DNA from: Pseudisothecium myosuroides
Taxonomy: Eukaryota; Streptophyta; Bryopsida; Hypnales; Lembophyllaceae
DNA: 64,000 nt
Assembly (NCBI GenBank): GCA_951799445.1
Contig: OX637289.1
Location: forward strand, 26,536,245-26,600,244
Direction: 5' to 3'
Translations under genes and position numbers: made by a program
Shown: positions 11,403 through 24,542 of the stretch, piece by piece
How the letters are laid out: the number at the start of each line of letters is the position of its first letter
Position numbering within the stretch: the first letter of the stretch is position 1
Notes under the pieces: model-generated
Seen by the model: only the letters and a program-made list of their open reading frames with translations
What the model was told of the DNA's origin: nothing
Database searches by the model: none

Positions 11403-12384
11403 GCAGACTGCAAGCGGATCGCTTATGTGCAGACCTCTAAGATAAATATTGATGGTCATTTTGCAAAGCAGGCCATCCAGTTGGTAGACAAACGAGGAAA
11501 GAAGCGAGCAAGAGTAGAAAGGCTGAAAATTTTTAGCGTCAGTCAGAGTTCCAGAGCTACTTTGGTTATGCCATAAAAACTGAGGACGTGAGAACTTGTA
11601 CTGTAATTAGCTCAAGACCACAGATGAAGCCTGCCAACCGGAAATTTGTGGCGGTGCAGCTTAGTCATTTGAAGCCCTACTGATGGTGAAGTGTGGCAAT
11701 TTTTGATACGTACAGTAGGATTGCCAATCAGAAACACACACTTTAGTTTAGAATGTAAAATGTAATGTATTCTCTCTTTCCACTAAATTTTTTCTTCCAT
11801 GTTACATCTCTTTCCTACCGGAATTAGAATTCCCCAGAAGTCAACCCTCAAGAACAGAGTAACAGGGATAAGGACAATGAGTAACGCGTATCTATACTCG
11901 CTCAGGATTAATCAAGACTGCCAGCATGCGGCCATTGACTTTGAAACATAACGCATTTTAAACCATGTATTGAATTGATCACTTAGGAAGTAGGAACTCA
12001 CGCAGACAGCAGGCTGGGAGACGTCATGACCATGCCAGTATAATTCAATCCCCAGTACGTTAATTCAACGTTCACGCTGCTTCACAGCGATCGATACAAG
12101 ACTCTTCCAAGCAAAATCTCAATTATCCGAATGTACCTTCAACAACTGACATTGTGGCATCTCGCTCTATTCTAAAGCCTTAAATTACCGAAGATAATTA
12201 TACATTCTCCAAGTACAGATATAACAGAAGCAGCAAAAGCTTGTAACTTGCTCTGCCATTCTCTGCAGTCTAAAAACCGGATGACTGCCACAGCTGCTGA
12301 GCACCTCACCGACCAGGGAGGCGACCCAACCATAAATAAGCTGGCAGTCCTAACGTAAGAGTGAAGTCTAATGAGCCCTAGGTC
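11403..12384. other. Convergent 3' region between the two eIF4E genes
   Basis: 982 bases between the two stop codons, expected to hold both 3' UTRs and polyadenylation signals. No gene, inverted-end element or extended repeat was seen. Confidence 0.5.
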
Positions 12385-14903
12385 CTAAACGTTATATCTG
12401 TTTTTAGCACCCTTGTCTTGTCTCTTTGCGTCCTCCTGTAGCAACAAAAAAAGTCTTTAGTAGCGCTGAAACAATAAATGACATCAGTTCCTGTTATGAT
12501 AACAAGATGTATTTAATCAAACATCTTGTTGTTGGCCGCTAATTGACATTTTAAGACAGGACTGAAAGAATATCTATCGCTGATCACCAAGTTGAAACAA
12601 TCAACTGCATAGATCAAGTCCTTCACGCGTATGAGCCATTAAATGTCATCGGATTTTAAGAGTAAGCTGTACAAAGGCAACAAAGGAAGCCAATACAGAT
12701 TTTAGAATAAGTTGATATGTAACTCACATGTACTAGATAACCAAGCTTGTCATTGTAGTCCAAAACATCCTTCCACTGCTTCCCAATGCTAACCTGCAAG
12801 CTCCAGAAATGACCCTCTATTAGAGGGCACTAACTCTCTTTGCCTGACTGGCCAGGGAGGACAACTAACTTACGCTGCTATATCACAAATACAATTTATT
12901 TGCATCAATAATCGGTTAAACCATCCACCAGAATTCTGCGACACTGAGACCTAAAAGTACAGTATCGTAGAGACTTAACCCCAAAATGACCTTGGAATTT
13001 CCTGAGCTTCTAGGAATTTGCTCTAAACTGAACAAAAAGCCAACATTTTGATAAGTTGTATCAATTCTTTTTGAATTGTAACCGTATAAAATCAAACTAG
13101 ACATGTTTGAGATCACATTAGAAAAGAAAACACAACAATATCTCTTACGGATTGAAAGATTATAATGTTTGATAATAAGGGTGTTAAAACTGTGAAAGTG
13201 ATTTGAAGTCTTTCAATCCTCTTTTTCACATGTCAAATCTAAAAAGTTGGTCACCAAAAAAATATGAGGTTAAAGGGCCTAACATGCATAACTCCAATCA
13301 ATTTATGACTTCTCAAAATCTACTCTACAATTTTTTTAAATGAATTTCAAATGTGATTTTTTCTCAAAGATCTAGTGTATTTGAGGCTCACTCCCAAGAG
13401 CCTTTAACACTACAAAAAGTCAAGATTGCAATAGACCCCTGTGCACAAAATCTTGAATAGAAAAACCATAGTCCATCATTTTCAAAATCAGATTTTTGAA
13501 GCTACAACTAAACTTCATAAAGAATTTTTCAAAAATATAAACTACTAAAAATAGTAATTTAGTAAGGTTTTATTTAACTTCAAAAATTGGTCGAGGACAC
13601 ATTCTGTCCTCAGGGTCATTCTGGGGTTAAACAGATCACATCAACCATCCCGGCACAACACTCCCCGCCTATAACCAAAAGAAATACCCAAGCTGGAATT
13701 TTCTGTAATTCCAAAATTTCTCTCAATCTATGAACCAGGCTCTGGACAGCGGATAAAAATATAACACTACTCCATGCGTATCTTGGATGCAACGTCCCCT
13801 GACTGAGTGAACCAGCAAAGATCCAGTTGGACCTAAACCTAAACTATCAATGTGGCATTTGCTAGTTTCAACTTACTAACCCACCTGAGCAGCCTCGTTT
13901 GATGCAGTCTTCGTCCAAATAGCAATTTTATCCTGTGCCCTCCTCACGCTCACAACTGCTCCACAAATTTCATCGCCTTCATCGAATTGCTCTCCGATCA
14001 TCGCCAGCAACTGCACACATATACGTACATTTTAAAGTTCGAACCGTTCACAGTACTATAAAACAGGATACGGTACCGCTAACTCTAGTGTGTACAAAAT
14101 GACCGATGAAAAAATGTAGAATGCTAAAACATTGACAGCTTCCCAGTATTCACAATACAAACGGGCAATTCAAAATACAGAGAAACTACGATCAGGGAAG
14201 GGGTACCATACAGTGTGAAGCCAGTATGTGTCAAGTGCAGCCTTGCCGCTACTTCTAGGAGGCTGGGCAGTCCACTTTCCACCATGAGCGCATTTCGGGT
14301 CCTCCCACTTAGGCTCAATTCCAGCCTTGAAGCAGTGGAAATCAGCACCCGCAATCAGCTTGCTAGGTTGCAAAACATTGTTGTACAGGCTGCAAACGAG
14401 TAAAACCATAATCATGTAAGTATACCCTAAGAAATCAGATTCCCCCCCGCCACAAATGCGACACCCTAGGTAGCTGCAACCGATAGTAACAAATTAAACC
14501 CAAACCGTGACGCGACTACCAAACCTAGTCGACCTCTATCGATTTCGAAGCATATCATGTGAACAGAAAAGCACAGAAATCCACCAACGACGTCAAAGTA
14601 GCACAATCTACAAGAGGCGAAAACCTCCCCGTGAAAACCAAGGCAGAGAGGTACACACCACCAAAATTCCTCCACGGTCTGAAACGTGTAAACAGGACGA
14701 AGGGAGCTCCCCCATGTCGCCTGCTTCTGCTTCCCATTGGGGTTGTCAAACCAAAACGTCCACGAATGCTCCAAAGGATGCTTCTTCACCTCTGCTGGAC
14801 GATCAACGGGCTTCTCCACAATCTCTCCCTCCTCCAGCCCATCGTCGAGCTTGGAATCGTCCAACCGCAGGGCCTCGGTGCTGGCTGCCAACTCGTCAGC
14901 CAT
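12385..14903 (-). CDS. eIF4E: Translation initiation factor eIF4E, copy 2 (five exons)
   Basis: Second canonical eIF4E on the opposite strand. Exons in reading order are 14903-14659, 14389-14212, 14010-13885, 12793-12728 and 12435-12385, all GT/AG, 666 nt, 221 residues. Exons 2-5 have exactly the lengths of copy 1 (178, 126, 66, 51) and the same phases; exon 1 is 12 nt shorter. The variable N-terminus ([16 protein letters not shown]) precedes [16 protein letters not shown]. Cap-contact residues are W64, W110 with E111, and W173. The protein ends in KNRYNV where copy 1 has KNRYTV. Intron 3 (12794-13884) is about 1.1 kb because it contains a TTAA-flanked element; without that, its length matches copy 1. 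Both copies look intact and functional, so they probably serve as redundant or differently regulated paralogs. Confidence 0.95.
12975..13630. mobile_element. piggyBac-like TTAA MITE inside eIF4E copy 2 intron 3
   Basis: TTAA at 12975-12978 and 13627-13630. The left end is CCCCAAAATGACC and the right end, read inward, CCCCAGAATGACC, 12 of 13 identical. It is 656 bp including both TTAAs with no coding capacity, lying wholly within an intron. Removing it leaves 439 bp, close to the 493 bp of the paralogous intron. Confidence 0.8.
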
Positions 14904-15102
14904 GGCTAGTTTTGCACGTCTTCTTCGATTCTCAGACAAAAAAACAAAGTCCGAAAAAGCTTCACAGACACGAAAAGCGCTCACCAGCTCTAGATTCAGA
15001 GCGTACGCTTCGTCTGCAAATTAGGGAAAGAGTTGCGGAGTTCGCAGGAACTCAAGAACTGAGCACCTGAGAGAAAATTCTAAGCACAGTTGGGCTTCCT
15101 CC

Positions 15103-15110
15103 AAACCCTA
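15103..15110 (-). promoter_or_regulatory. Telo-box upstream of eIF4E copy 2
   Basis: AAACCCTA on the plus strand, TAGGGTTT in the sense of the gene, 200 bases upstream of its ATG. It mirrors the motif upstream of copy 1. Confidence 0.5.
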
Positions 15111-15112
15111 GA

Positions 15113-15172
15113 ACGGGAACGGGTCGGGACATTCCATTCTCGGAACGGGACGGGACGGGTCGGGTCGGCCTC
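15113..15172. repeat. GC-rich pentamer repeat (acggg/tcggg)
   Basis: A run of 'gggaacggg', 'acgggacgggtcgggtcgg' units just upstream of the eIF4E copy 2 leader, much richer in GC than its surroundings. It could be part of the promoter or leader or simply a microsatellite. Confidence 0.5.
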
Positions 15173-15175
15173 CTC

Positions 15176-15675
15176 GTGTAGATGGGCTTCGCCATTGGAT
15201 TAGCGATTCTGGTGCTGGACAAAAAATAGCCTAAGGTAAGCCACCAGTTGTCGTCACAATTTTCAGTGGAACTGCCCACAGTCCGAGGAGTATTTTAGCT
15301 CAACCGGCTAAAATCCTACAATTTCTCGGACCAACCGGTTGTTTGAAGTATTTTCTCGGCTAGGCCTTTAAAAAAAAAGAATATTCTTTGATTTTCCTCT
15401 TAAATGATCGGGTTTTTTTCGAAGATTTTGAAATCAATTAGGCAATTCCTAATTTCAACCGGCTAACTTGTAACTAACTGCCGGCACTCCCCATTCATTG
15501 AAATTGCCCCCAGGAAGCGTGAATTTTTTAAGTTTTTTGAATGAGAGGTGAGATTTAGTATAAAAAGTAATAGGAATTGGATGTTCATTTGTTTGAAAAA
15601 TTCTACATTAGTTGTGAATTTTGAACTGATTTGCTCTTGGATTCATAAGTTACCCAAAAATTAATACAAATGCAA
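15176..15675. other. Spacer upstream of eIF4E copy 2
   Basis: No coding sequence recognised. Contains short inverted blocks around 'caaccgg/ccggttg' (15301-15341, 15458) but no defined element. Confidence 0.35.
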
Positions 15676-15818
15676 TAAGGTGAAAACACCCATTTCCATC
15701 CCTCTACCCAATTCCGTTACGATGTACTAATGGTGCACATTTTCCTAGTAAGAATGTAATCTTTTGGTATATGGCGACGGAATTGGATGCAAAGACAGGA
15801 ATGGGTGTTTTCACCTTA
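15676..15818. mobile_element. Short TA-flanked MITE, AAGGTGAAAACACCC ends
   Basis: TA at 15676-15677 and 15817-15818. The left end is AAGGTGAAAACACCCATTTC and the right end, read inward, AAGGTGAAAACACCCATTCC. Inverted similarity goes on for about 45 bases ('ccaattccgt' in both arms), so almost the whole 139-bp insert can fold. Related termini occur in the copies at 41839, 43726, 48898, 50631 and 53449. Confidence 0.85.
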
Positions 15819-17285
15819 AAAAGTGAATCTGTAAAGCCCTGTCAACTGACACGCAATACCATTTTAAGGCCCCTCACATCCGTGAGATCCATGCTGTGTA
15901 TTTTAAGCCCCCTCACATTCATGAGATCCCTACTATGAGATCTCACAAGGTCAGCCCTGTGAGAATTGCGATGGTAGACTAGGCAACCTGATACCATGGT
16001 TGACTGGACTTTACGCCAGGAGAGACCCTCTTTGTCGGGTCTCTCGTAATAGGGCACCTTCGACATCGGTCAGTCTATGCCCGCCCTCCTGCTCGGGCCC
16101 CCTTTTATGAGAGGCCCTCCTCATTGGGCCTCTCCCTTTACATAATGGTCATCTTATTCACCTGAAATGATCACAATATTCTTCTAAAATGGTCAAAACA
16201 ACAAGGTCTTGAAATAGTCATGTTCTCAATAGTTGATACTCAAAAAAGTACAAGACCTTATTGTAGCCTATAAGACACTCCCAAATAGTCACTTGGTCAT
16301 CCCAAATGTACCACGGTCACATCTCAAAAATGCCCATTGCCTCAATTATCTAGACAAGGTATTGATACACATTCTTATTTTTTGGTAACCTTGTTCTTGT
16401 TTACATTTTTTATTGTCAAATGCATATTCCTTTAGTTGTTGGGAAGTTATGGGCAAGAGGGTACACCATGTTTGTTTTTTCTTTTGTTTGTCAAGTGACC
16501 AAATAGTTTCTTGGCATGGTTTGGGAGCCAACTACAGTAGAGATTTGGCTAGAGAAAATAAGGCTCAAGCTGCAAGGATAGAATGGCAATAGTCTTTAGG
16601 CAAGAAAACACGTGAAAAATGAGGAGGGAAGAAAGATAGGATTTACTAAATTGGAGAATCTATGTACAATTATATGAATCAAACTAAGGTGGGTGCGTAC
16701 CCCCAAATTGCCACTAATTAGATTGTGGATAATTTCAAGGGTATGTAGGAATTAGTGAATAAAAGAGAGCAAAGAGATGTGTACAAAAACAAAAAATGCA
16801 TTATCAGTTTTTAGATTCCACCAAAATATGAGACCACAATAGATGAAGAAAGTTTTGAAAGTAGAGTGTATGAAACAACTCATAAGTAACCTTGAAAATG
16901 AGCAATCACATTTGAAAATTACCCCCTAAGGTATCAAAAGTTAAAAAAATGGAGTTGTAATAGTGCTTTTGCTATTGAAAAAAATACAAAGGCTTATAAA
17001 CCAACAAGCAATATCAAGGCTTGTTAGAGACATAAATGACCATGTTATATGAGCTTCAAAGCCTATTGTTTGTGCCCAAACTACCAATGCTTGTTTCAAG
17101 AAATGCATAGAAAAATCCCCCAAAATCATATATGGCCTTGTAAAAATGAACCTGACATAGCTATTGGGAAGTGGAGTTGAACAACAGAGAAATTGTTGAG
17201 AAGGTGGTCACTTAAAGCCATGATAGGAAACCCATGACGAGAAGTTAATGGATGGCGGCATGGTGCTACAGACATTGAATTTCAA
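15819..17285. other. Spacer with a 39-bp duplication
   Basis: Contains an imperfect direct repeat at 15861-15938 ('attttaag..cccctcacat..', 39-base period). The rest, including 16050-16140 rich in 'gaggccctcc', shows no supported gene. Confidence 0.4.
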
Positions 17286-18203
17286 TTAACCCCTAAAGGA
17301 TCAAGGCCTTTTTCTGCCAAAAAACACTTAAAACTGCCATTTCTGTAGCAAAGAGTTAAAAAATTGAAAACTGTTTTTTTTTCACATTTAACTATAGGAT
17401 CTTACACCTAACTATTATGAGAGTGTGTGGAAAAAAATTCAGAATTTTTGACCGCACAGATTGCAAGATAACTGCATTTAAAGTAGAAAAAACAAGTTTT
17501 GCGGGACTAGATTTTTTGACTTTAAACATTTTTAACTTAAAAATTTTGCAATACAGAGTTTTGAGCTTTAAATATTTATAGTGGAAAATTGAGTTGAGAG
17601 TCTAGGAAAAAAAATTCAAAAAAAACTAATTATCATTCTTTTAAAAATTGTTAAGTAGAAGTAGGTACGAGATAGAAGGAAAATCTAAAATATTCATATA
17701 TTTTAGATGGAATTAAAATGCACTAATCCCAATGGTGAGATTGTTCTAGCAAGTAATATAAACCATGCAAAAAAAAACTGAAAAATTTGAAAAATTGCAT
17801 TCAGAAATGCATCCTGCAAGTTATTTTTTTCAAGAAGATGCTCTAACTACCCAAAAAACAAGAATGTCCATAACTTTCTCATACAAATCCAAATGAAATG
17901 AATCAAAGCTTTCCAGATAGACAAAAATATAATCTATGAGAAAAAAAATATTAATAAAAAATTCAAATTTTTGTCCATTTTTTTTTGCTATCCAGGCTGC
18001 CCGCCGTCCCCTGTTTTGAGCTTATTTGGTCGTAACTTTTTTTCCCGGGCACCAATTGTGAAAAAAATTATATTCCCACAATGCTTATCAGTTTTTCTAC
18101 CTTCAAAAAAAGTTTCAAAAAATCACAAAAAAATTTCAGCCCATAGGTACCTGCCCGAAAATGCATTTGTCCCCCGAACGGACAAGGGTCCTTTAGGGGT
18201 TAA
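17286..18203. mobile_element. piggyBac-like TTAA element, 918 bp
   Basis: TTAA at 17286-17289 and 18200-18203. Left end CCCCTAAAGGATC, right end read inward CCCCTAAAGGACC. Inside are the family signatures: 'gtaggatctta/ctataggatctta' with 'accgcacagattgcaagata', then 'aagaagatgctctaactacc', 'atgtccataactttctcata', 'cctgcccgaaaatgc'. No open frame long enough for a transposase; it is non-autonomous. Confidence 0.88.
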
Positions 18204-21200
18204 ATAGGAAACGCAATAGAACCTCGCCTCGTTCTTACTTCTTCCATTTCAGAGCTCCGCTCTTGCTCTTGCGTAGCGACTTCCAAGTATATTGTGCTCA
18301 TGTACGGCAAAACAAGGTAAGAAATGTGAATAGGTTGCTTCCTATTTGTATGTGTAGCTAATCTTTTTTTTATATTGAGACCTAGGTTTTAGTTGTAGGC
18401 ATCGACTTTTGTTACAACCATGTAAGTTTGTTGTAGAGGATGACGTAATTGTGATTGAGGTTGACAATGTTGATGTTTTGAAGCTTGTGGCTAAAGGAGT
18501 TATTGTCTCATTGCAATGCTAGGGTGTTGGCTTGCTACAATGGTGTTGGATTCCATCACGGTACTGGGCTCCTGAAATCCTAATTACTTTCAACAATCTT
18601 TTAAGTCTTGTTGAGTCCCCTAACTCTAATCACAATAGATGCTTGTATATGAAGTCAATTTGTTGAATCTCTATTGCCCTGCTAGGCTCTATCACAATTA
18701 TGAAAAGGAGCAAAAGATACCACTTTCTTTGAGAAGCACATGACGACCTTTACAAGTGAATCTTTCTAAAGTTGAAGTAAAAACTTTTCAATTTATTGAA
18801 TGTCTTTATTTGAAGCATTGTAGCTTTTCCAAGCTTTGCAATCCCAAGTTAGTTTCTAATAGTACTTCGTTGTGTTTAGTCTTTGTCAAAGATCATCTTT
18901 GAAGGAGTGTAGACAAGTCTACAACTTCAAGGAAGTATCCAGTAACTGCAAGATATTGGCATCGTATCCTACTATGTTTTTGTTTAAGTCCATGCCCAAT
19001 GGTCAATTGTGAAATACCTTTGCTTGCGCCTCCTTTCCACCCACAACAATTAGGTTGGCCTCAAATCTCTCTATTTTTTTGCTTTTGAATGCAATGAATG
19101 CATGGAAGATAATGAGGAATTGGTAGAGGATCAAGCCTCATGTTCATCGGTCCATGTAATTTCAATGAACCCCAATTCTCTGTGATGCAAGGCTTCTCCT
19201 GATGGATTTGGATGCGATTATATAACAACCTTAAATGCACGCATCATCCTGAAGATTAGAAAGGAAGTGATAAACCAATGATGTGTGGGTCAAGCTGATT
19301 GCCATTTCAGTATCAAGCATAAAAAACTTGTTTGGAAGTTGCATGCCAATGCCTTGACTTTGAGGTTATTTCTTTTCTCCTTCTTCCTTTGTTATGTGTA
19401 TGCTTTCATTTTCTTGTAAAGCAAAGCCCTAGAAGGCTAAAAAACTAATAGTTAAAACATTTTAAACTCTATTCATACTAATTTTAGTTATTTCACTAAT
19501 TTTCAATTGGAGAATTATGCCATAACAAATTAGCACATTCAAAATAATAGTTCTATTTCTTTGGATACTAAAATGAAATTTTACCTTAGATTGCCTTGTA
19601 GTCCCTTTCTACAACATGTGTGGTCTTGGCATGAATGTGGGCGGCAAGCAAGAGAATGCCTCTAGTCGAGTGGATGGTGACATTCCTACATCCATTTTTG
19701 CACATTTGATTGCATGACTTTCAATTTAAGGTTATCTCTTGTGACTTTATTGTTGATGTCTAAATTCTTAGTAGTAATTCTATTGAAATTTGTGCTTAAT
19801 CCTTGGCAAGCTCACAGTTGGATAGACCAAACATAGCAATGGCAATATGGTAGTAGTGGCAAGCAGGCCTCAACTTGTCTACAACATTGTAACGTGCATC
19901 TGCAGTTGAAGGTAAGTTCCTTCTCATCTTGCTTAAACTTGTTGTCTTTCCATCTGTAATAATAAAACTGCATCAGCTGTACATGCGTGAAATAAACTCA
20001 TGTGATGCAACTCTCTTCCTTCTCCAAAAATAACCTTCATTCATTGTGTTTATCATTGTTTTTCTATTGCATGGTGGATTATTCAAGTAGATGCCTCTAG
20101 CTTATAGAATTGTAGTTGATGGGATGACAAATCTTGAGTCTATTTCTTCTCTTTTGAATTTTAATTGTAATGCTTCCACTCTTGATTCCAATGCACGGAA
20201 GAAGCACCGAGATGCAATAATAAAGAACATAATGGAATGATGGTGGAAGAATCCTCCTATTCTTTAGCAAAGTTTGCAAATTATTTTTTCATCCACTTAG
20301 TTTTTGTTGTTTATAGTATGCCTTCAACATCTTCTCATTTGCCCTCTTTTCACTTTTCTCCATCTATTAAGCTACCCTTCTCTTCTTCAATGCTTCCTTT
20401 TCTTTTTTCTTTAATTCAAATTCAAATTGTCTTTCATGCATGTCCCTTGTTGCAATTTTTCATTTCTCTTGCAAGTTTGGATGCGGTTGCTATCAATTAA
20501 TAGTAGAAAGATGGAGTAATCAATGAACAATTGCATTATTTGCTTCCTTGCTGATTGAATTGATAGACTTGGCATTTCAAAATGCTTATCTATTTTACTA
20601 GTTTTGTGCTCTTGACTTGATTGTTGGTTGTTTTGGCCAACTTTAGCATTAAGGATTGAATTTGCCCTTTCATGCTCATAGTTAGTAGACATGGGTCTTA
20701 CATTGTAGCCTTTGGTTAGATCATTGCAAGAACCCCCATGCTGTTTTGGTAGCATTTTACACAATACTCATGATTTTTTGGGGAGTACTTTATAATTAAA
20801 AATATAATTTTTTAATAATATAAAAAATATGTTTAATGTATACACCTTTAAGAAGAAGGTACCCTAGGAAGGAAAAGCATAGAAAAATTCTCTAAACATG
20901 AGAACTAAAAAAGTGCAAAATTTCCTTAAAATAGGAATTTTCACAATTTAATTTTAAAAAAATAGGAAAAGCAATTTTTTTAGACTAAAAATTTGCCATT
21001 TGGTAAGAGTTGATAGTGATGATATTTCACTAAACGAATATATGATCTTAGAACCATCTTCAATGTTCAAAAATTGTATGCAATAGGATTGTTGTTTGCA
21101 CTCATGTAGAGGATATAAAATTATATATTTTGAGATTTCCTTTGAAAGATATATGCTATACTACTATGCAAATAGGCCATGAAAATTTCAACTTTAGACC

Positions 21201-22766
21201 ATTAAATTTGGGGACTCCTAACGTAGCAAAAAACCCTAAACCTAATTTTGTGTCAGATTAACAAAAATGGTTTTCAAATATGAAATGATTTTTTTTAATT
21301 TAAAAAAAACTTGAGATCTTGATTGCCATCAAGTTAGACATGTTTAATAGAAATTTCATGTTCATTAGAATTGTTCTTCAAAAATTATAGTGGATGACAA
21401 GAGAGTCACTCTCGTTGTGACAAAAAATTGGACCGGTGTTTCTTGCAATGATCCTTTCAATGTTAGCCACGTCAAAAGAAAACCTCTACTAGCCATGTCC
21501 ATCAAGTACTTAACAAGTCTTTTTCCCTCATTAAGTGTGAATATTGAAATCCAACATTGCCCAAACATGGTAATGCCATCTAAATGTCCTCTTAAGCTAC
21601 TTCTAGAAATACCATAAGCTATAAAAGCTTGCAATATGTATAAAATCAAGGAAAGAAGTTGTCTTCAAATTATCTAGGCTCTATCACTCGTATCTCTTCC
21701 TACAATGTTTGGATGTTTTTTCTATGTTTCTATTTGTTCATGCTTCAACTTGTATAGACCATTTGTAAATGATCTTTTTCTCAGGATTGCAAGTTTTGTT
21801 TTGGAAAGTGAAATTGCCACCCAAATATTTTTATATAGTTTTCTTGTACTTGGTAAAAAGCACCATTTTTTATTTCTAACTAATTTTATTAAGCATTTTA
21901 AATTGCCCAACCTCTCTTTCAAATAATATGAACATGTTTGAAAATGATTTCAATTATGCATGTAATTTGTTTTTCTTTGCTCAATAATCCTTTAGTTGTT
22001 AGTTTATCACTCTTAAAGAAAGACAATTTATTGTGATTTTTATTGAGTTGCAAAAATGCTGACGCAATCTAAAGCCGCAATGTCTTAATCATTGACAATA
22101 TTCAATGTATATCTACACCATTTGGGGGCTTATTTCAAATTGCAAAATCTAACCCAACTCTTCACCACAAGCAATCGATTGGAGTAATTTGAAATAAACT
22201 AGTTTCTATATTTACTTCTAAAATTTTGCCAACTAATTGTATTGCCAATTCATTATACTTCTCCAAAAAAATTTGGGCAATTTGGACATCTTTGAGGCAT
22301 CTTTTGCTAAATGCCTCATAAATTTTTAGAATTTTTCATCAATAAAAATATAGCATAAGATTGTCAAAAAAACTAATTTTAGTTTGTAAATCATATCTAT
22401 GAGGAGTCAAACTTTGTTAGCTCTGTCAGGGCAATTTTGAGGAAAAAACATTTTGTTCTAACCTCAAGCCCTATTATCTTGCAATTTGTAAGATAAAAAA
22501 TTGTTAACAATATCGGTGCGGTTCTGAAGAAAAATGTTTTCTTCTAACTTTAAGCCCTATTATTCTGCAATCTATAAAGTCAAAGTCCTTGAAATTTTTT
22601 CCACATATTCCAAATTTTAGTCTTTAAATTTTCACTATTTGCATTTCTATTAAAAAAAATTCCTCATTGCACAGAAAGACATCAAAAAAATGATTAGTGT
22701 ATTGCTAATTTACTTAACCTCCTTGCATAATAACCCAAATCTTCACTACAAGTAATAGACTTGATT
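18204..22766. other. Gene-poor AT-rich block
   Basis: About 4.5 kb. Open frames of 60-117 codons occur by chance (for example on the minus strand at 20411-20764), but none shows a recognisable domain or splice context. 18230-19950 is a little less AT-rich and may be an eroded repeat or non-coding transcript. Nothing is supported. Confidence 0.4.
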
Positions 22767-23299
22767 TAAGGTAGGCAAACCCATTTTCGACCGGTCCCCA
22801 ATGCCGCACCCTACATCAAGTCCCTTCACCATGTAATTGAGATCTAAAAATCATGTATTTAATGTGGCAGACGACGATGAGATTGGGAGTGCATTAATTT
22901 GAGGGGGTTAGTTGATGGGTTTCTAGTTTGTTAAAGTAGATTTGGAAAGAGGCTTGCAATAGTGACGTGCTTAGCATTTGGCAATGACACATGGACAACT
23001 CTCCCCAGTTCTGCATTAGATGGAGTAAGGTCTAATTTTGAATATTTTAATGTTCACATCAATCAGTTTTGGGTCAACAAAGGCTCAGCCCACATTGTAG
23101 GTCTATAGTTGATTGTAGAGACCTATTCGTCTTGACTTTGCACTTAAATAAAAACTTCGTTATATTATATTTTCTTATTTTTTTACTATACACGCACTAG
23201 GTACAAAAAGGCTAATCTTGTCAATATTTCCTCCCATCTTTTCGAGTCTCTACAGCACCCTATCAACTTAAAAGGTTGGGTATGGGTTTGCCTACCTTA
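22767..23299. mobile_element. TA-flanked MITE with AGGTAGGCAAACCCAT ends, 533 bp
   Basis: TA at 22767-22768 and 23298-23299. Left end AGGTAGGCAAACCCAT; right end read inward is identical after the TA (AGGTAGGCAAACCCAT). No coding capacity. Only copy of this type in the window; the AGGT start and TA flank link it to the other AGGT families here. Confidence 0.85.
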
Positions 23300-23612
23300 G
23301 TGGTGTTTGCATACAATTGCAAAACTATAGAAACCTTGTATGGTTAATGCTATAATGAACTTAAATTCCATAAAAACATTATCAATTGTACTTTTAGAAG
23401 CTTAAAACTACTAAGCTAAACTAAAATCACAATTATATCTTCAAATTAGCAACCTCCCAACATTTACAACAACCTAAATCTTGCTAAGTATTTTCAACTT
23501 TGATTAGAAATCAAGATTTTACATATTGATTCACATATGCAGCAACTTGAGGAACACGCAAGGTATCAAAAACTACAACTATGCAACATCAACTACAAAG
23601 ACAACACAAAAA

Positions 23613-24542
23613 TTAACCCCTAAAGGCCCAAAGTCCCCTCGGGGGACACTTGGGATTTCGGGCAGGCTCGTGCGACCTGAAATTTCGACCTGATTTTTTG
23701 AAACTTTTTTTAGAAGATAGGAAATCACATTAGCTTTCCAAAAATATAATTTTTTTTTCAATCGGTGCCCGGGGAAAAAAGTTATGCCACCTAAAGTCAA
23801 AAAAGCAGTTCGCCGGGCAGAAAAAAAAAACTTTAAAAAATTGAATTTTTTTTTTTGATTTTTTTTCTCAAAGATCATGTTTTTATCTAAATTTGAAGCT
23901 TTGATTCATTCTATTTGGACTCAGAATGAGAAAGTTATGGACAATCTTGTTTTTCGGGCAATCTAAGTGTCTTCTTCAAAAAACAACTTATAAAATTCAT
24001 TTTTGAATGCAATTTTCAAATTTTTTCAAATTTTTTTTTTTGAAAAGGTTAAGTTTGTTTGCAAGAACAATCCCACCGTTCGGATTATGATTTTTTAATT
24101 CCATCTAAGAGCTATTGAAGATTTAGTGTTTTGTTCAATTTTGGACCTACTTCTACTTAAATTTTTTTTTATATGTGAAAATCAAGTTTTTACATTTTGA
24201 AATTTTTTTCCCCGACTCTCAACTGAAATGTTCAACATAAAAAATTTTAACTTTATGGTGTGTAGTGCAAAAAAAATCCACAAATGGCCGTCAAAGTCAT
24301 CTGAAATTGCAATCCAGAGTTCAAAAAAACTTCTTTTTCCAACTTCAAAGGCTAATATCTTCCAATCCGTACGGTCAAACTTCATGAAATTTTTACCACA
24401 TGATTTGAGACAAGTGAAGTACAAGATCCTACGGTTAGATTCTAAAAAAAGTTTTTTTTTTGGTTTAGGGAGTGATCGCAGCAGAAATGGCAGTTTTCAG
24501 TGGTTTCGGAGCCAGAAAATGCCTTGGGCCTTTAGGGGTTAA
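23613..24542. mobile_element. piggyBac-like TTAA element, 930 bp, opposite orientation
   Basis: TTAA at 23613-23616 and 24539-24542. Left end CCCCTAAAGGCCCAAAG; right end inward CCCCTAAAGGCCCAAGG, 16 of 17 identical. The internal order is the reverse of 17286-18203: 'cgggcaggctcgtgcgacct' first, 'agatcctacggttag' last. Compensated ends suggest a subfamily of its own. No transposase frame. Confidence 0.88.

Noticed and set aside
17971..18207. Open frame of 78 codons within a TTAA element
   Set aside because: Frames here, at 23579-23878 and at 24228-24542 lie in element ends, are composed of AT codons, and are not conserved between copies; no transposase motif.
20411..20764. Minus-strand open frame of 117 codons that looks slightly protein-like
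   Set aside because: Possible eroded transposase or nuclease-associated sequence, but no catalytic motif, no continuing frame and no splice context could be found.
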